Of a stretch of DNA of 15,705 bases, positions 1-6,156 are shown piece by piece. Numbering within the stretch: the first letter of the stretch is position 1; each line of letters begins with the position of its first letter. Under the pieces are notes generated by a model, which made no database searches, was not told where the DNA came from, and worked only from the letters and a program-made list of their open reading frames with translations. The position numbers and the translations under genes are program-made. Source of the DNA: Ignatzschineria sp. (GTDB lineage: Bacteria; Pseudomonadota; Gammaproteobacteria; Cardiobacteriales; Wohlfahrtiimonadaceae); assembly GCA_030151245.1 (NCBI GenBank), contig JASLEF010000053.1, positions 1 to 15,705 of the forward strand, in the 5' to 3' direction.

Positions 1-1
1 C

Positions 2-217
2 CGTGGTTTAGGTTCATCATTCATCGTAAGACGTATTTCTCACGGTGTTGGTATGGAACGTACATTCCAAACTTATAGCCCACTCATCGCAAGCATCGAT
101 GTTAAACGTCGTGGTAGTGTTCGTCGTTCGAAACTCTACTACTTACGTGAGCTTTCAGGTCGCGCAGCAAGAATCAAAGAAAAATTACCAGCACGCAAAA
201 CTGCGCAAACTGCATAA
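2..217 (+). CDS. rplS: 50S ribosomal protein L19, C-terminal 71 residues (partial)
   Basis: This is the 3' end of the L19 gene; its start lies upstream of the window. L19 sits at the interface of the 30S and 50S ribosomal subunits. The reading frame beginning at base 2 gives 71 residues that carry the L19 hallmarks: VRRISHGVGMERTFQTYSP, then VKRRGSVRRSKLYYLREL and GRAARIKEK near the end. The C-terminal tail (LPARKTAQTA) runs a few residues past the E. coli-type end, a common variation. A strong terminator follows 29 nt after the stop. In many gammaproteobacteria rplS closes the rpsP-rimM-trmD-rplS operon, which fits the terminator. The family assignment is very secure; only the 5' part is missing. 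Confidence 0.97.
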   Translation, partial: RGLGSSFIVRRISHGVGMERTFQTYSPLIASIDVKRRGSVRRSKLYYLRELSGRAARIKEKLPARKTAQTA

Positions 218-245
218 TTTTTCGAGATTGCTCGACAGAGAACAA

Positions 246-280
246 GGCCTTGGTGAATATTTCATCAAGGCTTTTTTCTT
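246..280 (+). terminator. Rho-independent terminator of the rplS operon
   Basis: GCCTTGGTGAA (247-257) pairs with TTCATCAAGGC (261-271), 11 pairs including one G-T wobble, around a 3-nt loop. A run of six T's follows at 272-277. It sits 29 nt after the rplS stop and separates the ribosomal operon from htpX. Confidence 0.93.
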
Positions 281-373
281 TATGTGTTGTTTTTTTATAG
301 AATAACCGCATATTATAGTATTGATAAATTAGTACAATATGATCCGAAATCATTGATGAAATAAGGAGATTTC

Positions 374-1258
374 ATGTTTAAAAGAGTAGCTTTATGGATG
401 ATGATGAACATGGCTGTCATCGCTGTGATTACCATCATTTTAAAAATTACCGGACTTGATACTGCCATTTCGGGTGGTCGGGGATTGTTCCCAATGTTAT
501 TGGCATGCGCAGTAGTAGGGTTTGCGGGATCTATCATCTCATTATTCATGTCAAAAAGTATGGTTAAGCGCTCAATGGGCGTTCATATTATTGAAACTCC
601 TCAAAATGAATTTGAAGCATGGTATGTCAATGTAGTGCGCCGGCAAGCGGAAGCTGTCGGAGTTAAAACGCCAGAAATAGGTATTTTTGAATCACCGGAA
701 CCGAATGCTTTTGCAACAGGTGCTAGTCGCAATAATTCATTAGTGGCGATTAGTACGGGTTTAACACAAGTGATGAATAAAGATGAGATCGAAGCAGTTA
801 TCGGTCATGAGATGGCGCATGTTGCTAATGGTGATATGGTGACGATGGCATTACTTCAAGGTGTTTTAAATACTTTTGTTGTTTTCTTCTCTCGCATCAT
901 TGCTCAGGCTATTGCTTCAAGAGGGAACTCAGATAGTGAAGCAACGAGTTCTGGCGTTTATTTTATTACGACAATGATTTTACAGGTCGTTTTTGGCTTT
1001 TTAGCACAGATTATTGCGAGCTGGTTTAGTCGTTATCGAGAGTTTCGAGCTGATGAAGGCGGGGCAAAATTAACCTCTAATCGTCAGATGGCTAATGCAC
1101 TTGATGCACTTCGTCGTCGTCCTGAGATGAATCAAGATCTTCCTGGAGAATTTGCTGCATTTGGTTTTACAGGATCTTTAAGAGATTTATTTAGCACTCA
1201 TCCTCCCTTAGAGAAACGTATTGAAGCATTATTAGCTGCAGAACGCCGCAATGGTTAA
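374..1258 (+). CDS. htpX: HtpX, inner-membrane zinc metalloprotease (M48 family)
   Basis: HtpX is a membrane-bound zinc endopeptidase that takes part in quality control of inner-membrane proteins, alongside FtsH. The 294-residue protein matches the usual length (about 290). Two hydrophobic segments lie near the N-terminus (about 5-25 and 37-57) and two more at about 158-180 and 194-215. The zinc-binding HEMAH motif is at 145-149, and the third metal ligand is probably Glu223 in the REFRAD segment. STHPPLEKRIEAL near 274-286 is the typical C-terminal M48 signature. The start is supported by AAGGAG at 363-368, 5 nt ahead of the ATG. It is a single-gene unit between two terminators. In E. coli htpX responds to heat and envelope stress; I see no clear CpxR or sigma-32 site here. 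Confidence 0.96.
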   Translation: MFKRVALWMMMNMAVIAVITIILKITGLDTAISGGRGLFPMLLACAVVGFAGSIISLFMSKSMVKRSMGVHIIETPQNEFEAWYVNVVRRQAEAVGVKTPEIGIFESPEPNAFATGASRNNSLVAISTGLTQVMNKDEIEAVIGHEMAHVANGDMVTMALLQGVLNTFVVFFSRIIAQAIASRGNSDSEATSSGVYFITTMILQVVFGFLAQIIASWFSRYREFRADEGGAKLTSNRQMANALDALRRRPEMNQDLPGEFAAFGFTGSLRDLFSTHPPLEKRIEALLAAERRNG

Positions 1259-1306
1259 AGTGTAAGGATTATTTATGGCTTAACGTCATAGCATATCTAG
1301 AAGAAT

Positions 1307-1342
1307 AAGCCCCTTGTTTGTTAAAACGAGGGGCTTTTTTGG
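1307..1342 (+). terminator. Rho-independent terminator of htpX
   Basis: AGCCCCTTGTTT (1308-1319) pairs with AAACGAGGGGCT (1324-1335) over 12 positions with one T-G wobble, loop GTTA, then a T run at 1335-1340. It closes the htpX unit 49 nt after the stop and separates it from the convergent IclR gene. Confidence 0.94.
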
Positions 1343-1408
1343 GGCTGGATGGTAAGTTTTTTAAAGGTGGGTTTTGAAGGTCTAAGAATCAAGCTTCAGA
1401 ATAAGACT

Positions 1409-2215
1409 TTAAATAAAACTTGTTAAAAGTGCCGCAGATTTCAGTAGACCTGGTAAAAAGTGTTCTTTAATTTCAGGGATACTTTTCTTTAAAATATGTG
1501 TGCTGATGCTAATGGATGCGATGACTTTTCCCCCACGATCAAATACCGGTACGGCAATAGAGCAGAGACCAATTTCTAGCTCTTGATCGATGATTGCATA
1601 ACCCTGTTCTTTGACTTTTTGAAGTTCTTTTAAGAGGGGGGAAATTTCATGAATAGTCTTATCGGTATAAGGGATGAGTTGAGAGTGTGCGAGAATTTCT
1701 CGTTGTCTCTCTTCAGATTCTGCTGCTAAAAGTACTCGTCCCATTGATGAGCAATACGCTGGTAAATGAGTCCCAATAGTAAATGTATTGGACATAATTC
1801 TCTGAGTGATTTCAGAAGAACGTGCAATATAAATAACTTCATTTTGTACAAGGACCGCCATTGTGGCTGTTTCATTAAGTTCTCGCGTAATATTTTCAAG
1901 AATAGGTTGCGCGGTACTTGAGAGGGTTTGGGAATTAATATAGCTATGGGCAATCATTAATACTTTTGGTGACAGTTCGTAGTAACGGTCATCTTGAATA
2001 ACATAACCTAATTCAACGAGCGTAAAAAGACCTCGACGGACTGTTGCGCGCGGAAATCCGGTTTCTTTGGCAATATCAGAAATTGTTTGAGCACGTTTAC
2101 TCGTTGAGAGAACTTCAAATATGATTAAGCCTCTCGCGAAGGAGCTTAAAAAATCGGAATTATCCGCATGTTTTTCTAAGATCGGAGTGATCTCTTCTAT
2201 GAGGTTTTTCTGCAT
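1409..2215 (-). CDS. IclR-family transcriptional regulator, PcaR/PcaU/PobR type (copy 1)
   Basis: This is a 268-residue DNA-binding regulator of the IclR family. The N-terminal winged helix-turn-helix covers about residues 20-85, with the recognition region around TISDIAKETGFPRATVRRGLF (44-64). The C-terminal effector-binding domain carries LPAYCSSMGRVLLA (151-164) and GLCSIAVPVFDRGGKV (217-232), both family signatures. Members of this subfamily sense aromatic acids or beta-ketoadipate and control beta-ketoadipate pathway genes. I chose the ATG at 2213-2215 over a TTG 36 nt upstream because it makes this protein co-linear with its neighbour (both begin MQK and have 268 residues). Its Shine-Dalgarno sequence is weak (GAAGAA). 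Ungapped counting gives 183 of 268 identical residues with the neighbouring copy. It lies downstream of that copy across a 139-nt gap, so it may be co-transcribed or have its own promoter. The target is inferred from position next to the cat genes. Confidence 0.9.
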   Translation of the reverse strand: MQKNLIEEITPILEKHADNSDFLSSFARGLIIFEVLSTSKRAQTISDIAKETGFPRATVRRGLFTLVELGYVIQDDRYYELSPKVLMIAHSYINSQTLSSTAQPILENITRELNETATMAVLVQNEVIYIARSSEITQRIMSNTFTIGTHLPAYCSSMGRVLLAAESEERQREILAHSQLIPYTDKTIHEISPLLKELQKVKEQGYAIIDQELEIGLCSIAVPVFDRGGKVIASISISTHILKKSIPEIKEHFLPGLLKSAALLTSFI

Positions 2216-2354
2216 AAATTTCTTCACATTGGCTGATATCAAGAGGGTCAAACATCGTATATGCGAATGGCTTCTAATTTTGTAGGGTTCGCTGCTCTCT
2301 TGAATAGTGGTTGATTTCTATGACTAGTGTACAACAGTTTTATCGGACATGTAT

Positions 2355-3161
2355 TTAGATAAAAGTTGTCAAAATAGCCGATGATTTTTGGAGTGCTGGC
2401 AGGAATTTGATTGGTAGCTCATCCGCTTGATTTCTCATGGCATGCGTGCTGACATTAATGGCGGCAATCACTTTTCCTGATTTATCGAATACAGGTACGG
2501 CGATAGAGCAGAGACCTAATTCTAACTCTTGATCAATAATAGCATAACCTTGTGTTTTGACCTTAGCTAGTTCAGCAAGCAGATCTTCGATCTCATAAAG
2601 GGTGTTGAGAGTATGGGGTTTGAGTGATGATTGCTCTAATATTTCGATCTGTTTTTCGAGAGGTTCTTCCGCTAATAAGACCCGTCCCATAGAGGTGCAG
2701 TAGGCAGGTAAGTGGCTACCAATAGTCAGTGTGTTAGACATAATTCTTTGGGTGTTTTCAGACGATCTTGCAATATAAATAATTTCATTTTGTACTAATA
2801 CCGCCATAGAAGATGCCTCATCAAGTTCTTTGGTAATACCTTCTAAAATGGGTTGTGCAGCATTAGGTAGTGTTTGTGAGGTGATATAACTATGTGCGAG
2901 CGTGAGTACTTTCGAGGTTAATTCATAATAACGATCTTCTTGACTCACAAATCCTAGTTTCAAAAGAGTATATAAACCTCGACGAACGCTAGCGCGAGGG
3001 AAGCCTGTAATTTTAGAAATATCAGATATCGTATGTGCTTTTTTGCTCATCGAAAGCACCTGAAAGATCACGAGACCTCTAGCAAAAGCACTAATAAAAT
3101 CAGGGTCTTCAGCATATTGTCCTAAAATTGGTGTAATGTCTTCTATAAAGTCTTTTTGCAT
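2355..3161 (-). CDS. IclR-family transcriptional regulator, PcaR/PcaU/PobR type (copy 2)
   Basis: This is the second 268-residue IclR-type regulator, divergent from the enol-lactonase gene that opens the catabolic cluster. It has the winged helix-turn-helix (TISDISKITGFPRASVRRGLY at 44-64) and the effector domain with LPAYCTSMGRVLLA (151-164) and GLCSIAVPVFDKSGKV (217-232). An in-frame ATG at 3228-3230 would add 23 residues. I reject it because a consensus -10 hexamer (TATAAT, minus strand, 3229-3234) lies over that codon, the extra residues are unlike the family, and the copy-1 protein begins at the same MQK. AAGGTGA at 3173-3179 is the likely ribosome-binding site, with a rather long 11-nt spacing. 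Its place beside a palindrome at 3347-3361 makes it the best candidate for local control of the cat block. Effector and sign of regulation are unknown. Confidence 0.91.
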   Translation of the reverse strand: MQKDFIEDITPILGQYAEDPDFISAFARGLVIFQVLSMSKKAHTISDISKITGFPRASVRRGLYTLLKLGFVSQEDRYYELTSKVLTLAHSYITSQTLPNAAQPILEGITKELDEASSMAVLVQNEIIYIARSSENTQRIMSNTLTIGSHLPAYCTSMGRVLLAEEPLEKQIEILEQSSLKPHTLNTLYEIEDLLAELAKVKTQGYAIIDQELELGLCSIAVPVFDKSGKVIAAINVSTHAMRNQADELPIKFLPALQKSSAILTTFI

Positions 3162-3228
3162 CTGCTTTGAATTCACCTTTAAAAGAGGGTTGAAATTAAA
3201 ATAGAGATATTTTGGCAAAATTTTCAAC

Positions 3229-3234
3229 ATTATA
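3229..3234 (-). promoter_or_regulatory. Putative -10 element for the IclR copy 2 gene
   Basis: On the minus strand 3234-3229 reads TATAAT, a perfect sigma-70 -10 hexamer. No good -35 is seen at 16-18 nt, so the promoter may be weak or regulated. It would give a leader of about 60 nt before the ATG at 3161. Confidence 0.5.
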
Positions 3235-3346
3235 AGCGAAAAAAATTTGTAAAGCTTCTTCTCTCAAAGTTTTTTATCTCGAAATTGTTTGACATTAAAT
3301 AGTTGCTATGAGATTAATATTGATGTGGGCGACAAGTGAATACGGC

Positions 3347-3361
3347 GTTCGTCAAGCGAAC
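3347..3361. promoter_or_regulatory. Putative IclR-type operator (GTTCG-N5-CGAAC)
   Basis: GTTCG at 3347-3351 and CGAAC at 3357-3361 form perfect 5-bp inverted arms around TCAAG. From memory, operators of PcaR/PcaU/PobR-type regulators resemble GTTCG-N5-CGCAC, so the match is close. It lies about 60 nt upstream of the candidate -35 for the catabolic operon and about 110 nt from the regulator's -10. Confidence 0.55.
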
Positions 3362-3498
3362 ACGATTGATGGCCACATTAATAACTTTAAAACAAATAAG
3401 TTGTGAATAAAAAATCGAGCAGATAGTTTATAGAGGGAAGTTCATCTTCTTTAAATAAATTTACAAGATTCGATAAAAATAAAATATGGAGCAGATAG

Positions 3499-4305
3499 AT
3501 GTATCAAAGCGAGCTTTTTCAAGACCAAATATATTATGAATACTTTTCTCAAGATCCTAACAAGGCGTTGGTCATTTTGATTCATCCTTTAGGAATGAGT
3601 CGTGAAGTTTGGTCTGAGACGGTTAAAGCCTTGGAACAAGAGTATTCAGTATTGGTAATAGATCTTCCAGGACATGGAAAAAGTAGCGCCGTCAATCCCG
3701 ATATTCGCTGGGAAATTTCAGATTTAGCGAAGATCGTTCAAGAATTAGCAGCATCCTTGGGGTATCAAAAGGCGCATTATGTCGGAACATCTATTGGTGG
3801 TGCAATTGGTCAAGAGTTATTACTCTCTTCTCCGGCATTTTTGCAAAGCCTTATGGTGACTAATACAAGTCATCAAATTGGGACTAAAGAATCATGGGAA
3901 CAAAGAGCGGCTGATGTTCGATCTCAAGGATTACAAAAGATGGCTGAGGGTATCGTTCCTCGTTGGTTTGCTCCCCATTATTTGACAGAAAATAGTCGGG
4001 CGGTTGCGGCTTGGCAAAAAGCTCTAGAGCAGAGTGATGATGAGGGCTATGCAACACTATGTGAAGCCTTAGGTCAGTGGTCAGCAACCACACGGCTAGA
4101 GAAATATCAGCAGGATATTCCGGTATTAGCTGTTGCTGGTGCAGAAGATCCCGCAATGCCTATTGATAATATGCAAAGTCTTGCAACATTAATGAAGTCC
4201 TCTCTAGAAGTAATGCCGTTAGGACATGTTCCATCGGTAGAAGACCCAGAGGGATTCAACCAACTGCTATTGGGTTGGTTGCAGAAATCAGAGCAGAGCC
4301 TATAA
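3499..4305 (+). CDS. pcaD: 3-oxoadipate enol-lactonase (alpha/beta hydrolase)
   Basis: The enzyme hydrolyses beta-ketoadipate enol-lactone to beta-ketoadipate, the step after CatC. The gene is called catD when it serves the catechol branch. The 268-residue protein has the alpha/beta-hydrolase layout: an oxyanion-hole HPLG at 29-32, the strand-turn segment DLPGHGKS at 55-62, the nucleophile elbow GTSIGG with Ser98, a probable acid Asp217 (GAEDPAMP), and the catalytic His243 (GHVPSVEDP). The length matches PcaD (about 260). GGAG at 3488-3491 lies 7 nt before the ATG. Sequence alone cannot exclude another ester or lactone substrate, but as the first gene of a complete cat set this role is strongly favoured. 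It is the first plus-strand gene after the IclR pair, and a 227-nt structured gap separates it from catB. Confidence 0.88.
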   Translation: MYQSELFQDQIYYEYFSQDPNKALVILIHPLGMSREVWSETVKALEQEYSVLVIDLPGHGKSSAVNPDIRWEISDLAKIVQELAASLGYQKAHYVGTSIGGAIGQELLLSSPAFLQSLMVTNTSHQIGTKESWEQRAADVRSQGLQKMAEGIVPRWFAPHYLTENSRAVAAWQKALEQSDDEGYATLCEALGQWSATTRLEKYQQDIPVLAVAGAEDPAMPIDNMQSLATLMKSSLEVMPLGHVPSVEDPEGFNQLLLGWLQKSEQSL

Positions 4306-4353
4306 CTGCTAAGTGTTTACTATTAGATATATCAATATTAGAGGCTGTAAAAG

Positions 4354-4428
4354 GTTGGGATATAACGAGATGTTTTGGCAAGATATCTCTTGCTTGCAAG
4401 AGATCTATAAAATCCCATTATATTCAAC
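4354..4428 (+). other. Nested double stem-loop between pcaD and catB
   Basis: The outer stem pairs GTTGGGATATAA (4354-4365) with TTATATTCAAC (4418-4428), 11 pairs with one bulged G and one wobble. Inside it ATCTCTTGC (4385-4393) pairs perfectly with GCAAGAGAT (4396-4404). No T run follows, so it is not a normal terminator. It may be a processing or stability element, or an operator. A GTTCG half-site (4432-4436) lies just downstream. Confidence 0.6.
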
Positions 4429-4532
4429 GGGGTTCGTGATTCACTTTTGAATCCCTAATCAGCTCTAAATGATAAAAATTAGAATTAAAAATTTTGCTCA
4501 ATACCATTTGTGAGCAGAATAGGAGGAAGATG

Positions 4533-5666
4533 ATGAACTCATCATTATCAAATGATCGGATTGCCAAAATTGAAACATTGATTGTTGATTTGCCAACGAT
4601 CCGTGGTCATCAGTTATCGATGACGACTATGACGATACAAAGCTCTGTAATTGTGAAAATCTTTACCGAGAATGGGATCATCGGGCTAGGGGAGTGTGCC
4701 ACGATAGGTGGATTAAGTTACGGTCCTGAAAGCCCAGAAGGGATGAAGTTAACTATCGATCAATATATTGCGCCCTTATTAGTGGGACAATCTGTAGCTT
4801 CTATTAAGTTTTTATCACAGCGGATTGCTCACAATATACGGGGCAATTATTTTGCTAAAAATGCTATCGAAACGGCCCTATTTGATATTCAAGGAAAAAT
4901 TTTGAATGTACCGATCTCTACACTATTAGGTGGAAAAGTGGTGGATAAACTATCGGTGCTTTGGGTACTAGCCAGTGGGGATACCGAAAAAGATATCATT
5001 GAAGCGAAAGAGATGATTGCCAAAGGCCGGCATAAAGATTTTAAACTAAAAATTGGACGTCGTCCTGTCAAGGAAGATGTGGCACATGTGATCGCCATTA
5101 AAGAAGCTTTAGGAGATCATTCTATGGTGACGGTTGATGTGAATCAGGCATGGACAGAAGCTGAGGCAATTATCGGAATGCAATTATTGCAAGATGCCGG
5201 TATTGATCTCGTTGAACAACCTTTGCCTCAACAAGAGATTGATGCTCAAGCTCGTTTAAGTCAGCGTTTTAATATTCCGATATTAGCCGATGAATCTGTA
5301 GGGCTCTCTTATGAAGGATTTAATATTGCTAAAATTGCCGGCGCGCGTGCTTTTGCCCTTAAAACAGCTAAATCTGGCGGAATGTTAGGCGTACTTGAAC
5401 TCGCAAGTGTCGCAAAATCTGCCGGGATCGGTTTGTATGGTGGCACGATGTTAGAAGGATCGATCGCAACCAGTGCTGCTATTCAAGCTTATTCCACTTT
5501 GCCAACATTAGAGTGGGGAACAGAACTATTTAGCCCATTATTATTGAAAGATGACATTGTTGTTGAACCTTTAAAATACTTTGATTACGGGGTTGAAGTT
5601 TCTGATAAGCCAGGACTAGGACTCGAATTAGATACTGATAAAGTTAATTATTACAAACGAAAATAA
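4533..5666 (+). CDS. catB: Muconate cycloisomerase (cis,cis-muconate lactonizing enzyme)
   Basis: CatB converts cis,cis-muconate, the ring-opening product of catechol, to (+)-muconolactone. It belongs to the enolase superfamily and uses a divalent metal ion, usually manganese. Starting at the ATG at 4533 gives 377 residues, the normal size. The KLKIG motif gives the catalytic KxK pair (Lys171 and Lys173). The three metal ligands are in VDVNQAW (Asp202), VEQPL (Glu228) and ADES (Asp253). The opposite-face lysine is in ALKTAKSGG (277-282). GLYGGTMLEGSIATSA is a further family signature. AGGAGG at 4521-4526 is 6 nt from this ATG. The adjacent ATG at 4530 is only 3 nt away, and an ATG at 4494 has no Shine-Dalgarno sequence. 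The catC Shine-Dalgarno sequence overlaps the catB stop, so the two are co-translated. Confidence 0.95.
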   Translation: MNSSLSNDRIAKIETLIVDLPTIRGHQLSMTTMTIQSSVIVKIFTENGIIGLGECATIGGLSYGPESPEGMKLTIDQYIAPLLVGQSVASIKFLSQRIAHNIRGNYFAKNAIETALFDIQGKILNVPISTLLGGKVVDKLSVLWVLASGDTEKDIIEAKEMIAKGRHKDFKLKIGRRPVKEDVAHVIAIKEALGDHSMVTVDVNQAWTEAEAIIGMQLLQDAGIDLVEQPLPQQEIDAQARLSQRFNIPILADESVGLSYEGFNIAKIAGARAFALKTAKSGGMLGVLELASVAKSAGIGLYGGTMLEGSIATSAAIQAYSTLPTLEWGTELFSPLLLKDDIVVEPLKYFDYGVEVSDKPGLGLELDTDKVNYYKRK

Positions 5667-5675
5667 GGAGAAGAG

Positions 5676-5966
5676 ATGCTTTTTAAAGTAGAGATGATTG
5701 TGAATATTCCTGAATCAATGGATAAGGATACACGAACAGAGATTTTAGCCACTGAAAAAGCGTATTCGCAAGCGTTACAAAAGTCAGGGAAGTGGCGTCA
5801 TATTTGGCGTGTAGCGGGTCAGTATGCCAATATTTCGATTTTTGATGTGGAGAGTAATGAGGAATTACATAACCTTATCACAGGGCTCCCACTCTATCCG
5901 TACATGGAGATCAATGTCGAGGCGCTCTGTCGCCATCCATCCTCGATTCGTGAAGACGATCGTTAA
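5676..5966 (+). CDS. catC: Muconolactone delta-isomerase
   Basis: CatC moves the double bond of muconolactone to give 3-oxoadipate enol-lactone, the substrate of PcaD. The 96-residue protein has the normal CatC size and its signatures: MLFKVEMIVNIPESMD at the start, WRHIWRVAGQYANISIFDVESNEELH in the middle, and LPLYPYMEINVEAL followed by RHPSS near the end. Family members form decamers of small ferredoxin-like subunits in the cytoplasm. The start is fixed by AAGGAG (5665-5670), which begins inside the catB stop codon and lies 5 nt before the ATG. The gene is therefore tightly coupled to catB. A 190-nt gap with several hairpins follows before catA. Confidence 0.96.
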   Translation: MLFKVEMIVNIPESMDKDTRTEILATEKAYSQALQKSGKWRHIWRVAGQYANISIFDVESNEELHNLITGLPLYPYMEINVEALCRHPSSIREDDR

Positions 5967-5972
5967 GGATAA

Positions 5973-6089
5973 GGTGATCTTCACCATAAAGGAATCAGAT
6001 GTCGGACAGATTAAAAATAGATGTTTTGACATCTGATGCATAAGTCTCAATAAGATTTAAAAAAAGTAATTCCCTCGTTGAGGAGTTAC
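5973..6089 (+). other. Run of three stem-loops between catC and catA
   Basis: Three hairpins follow one another. GGTGA-TCT-TCACC is at 5973-5985. ATCAGATGTC (5994-6003) pairs perfectly with GACATCTGAT (6028-6037). GTAATTCCCTC (6066-6076) pairs with GAGGAGTTAC (6080-6089) with a bulged C and a wobble. None has a downstream T tract, so they are not ordinary terminators. They could protect or process the transcript, or act as binding sites. Confidence 0.6.
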
Positions 6090-6128
6090 ATCTAAAAGCC
6101 AATTAGAGCTAAATAAATAACACAATAA

Positions 6129-6140
6129 TGGTAATTACCA
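6129..6140. promoter_or_regulatory. 12-bp palindrome just upstream of catA
   Basis: TGGTAATTACCA is a perfect 12-bp palindrome 16 nt before the catA start and immediately ahead of its Shine-Dalgarno sequence (AAGGAG, 6145-6150). Its place suits a repressor operator or a translation-modulating site. The protein that would bind it is unknown. Confidence 0.4.
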
Positions 6141-6156
6141 AGTTAAGGAGAGTTAT

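Larger units (their letters stand above)
3162..3498. promoter_or_regulatory. Divergent control region between IclR copy 2 and the enol-lactonase gene
   Basis: This 337-nt stretch has no gene. It holds the minus-strand -10 for the regulator (3229-3234), a GTTCG-N5-CGAAC palindrome (3347-3361), and a weak plus-strand promoter candidate: TTGTGA at 3401-3406 and TAGTTT at 3424-3429 with 17 nt between. The layout, an operator between a divergent regulator and its target operon, is the usual one for PcaU/PobR-type systems. The plus promoter is a poor consensus match, which would suit an activator-dependent promoter. Confidence 0.6.

Noticed and set aside
45..305. 86-codon plus-strand frame over the end of rplS and its terminator
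   Set aside because: The L19 frame is clear in another phase, and this frame runs through the terminator hairpin.
281..373. A defined heat-shock or Cpx promoter for htpX
   Set aside because: TATAGT near 315 with a T-rich upstream stretch is possible, but no convincing -35, sigma-32 or CpxR box could be supported.
3162..3230. 23-residue N-terminal extension of IclR copy 2 from the ATG at 3228-3230
   Set aside because: A consensus -10 overlaps that codon, no ribosome-binding site precedes it, and the paralogue starts at the position equivalent to 3161.
3884..4156. Open frame on the minus strand inside pcaD (90 codons)
   Set aside because: It lies wholly within a well-conserved enzyme gene and its translation shows no recognisable domain. 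The same applies to the antisense frames inside catB, catA, pcaF and hpaB.
4494..4532. Longer catB start at 4494, adding 13 residues
   Set aside because: There is no ribosome-binding site before it, while AGGAGG at 4521-4526 fits the ATG at 4533. The extra residues are not family-like.
5824..6036. 70-codon frame overlapping the catC end
   Set aside because: It is in a different phase from CatC, has no ribosome-binding site, and its end falls in the hairpin array.
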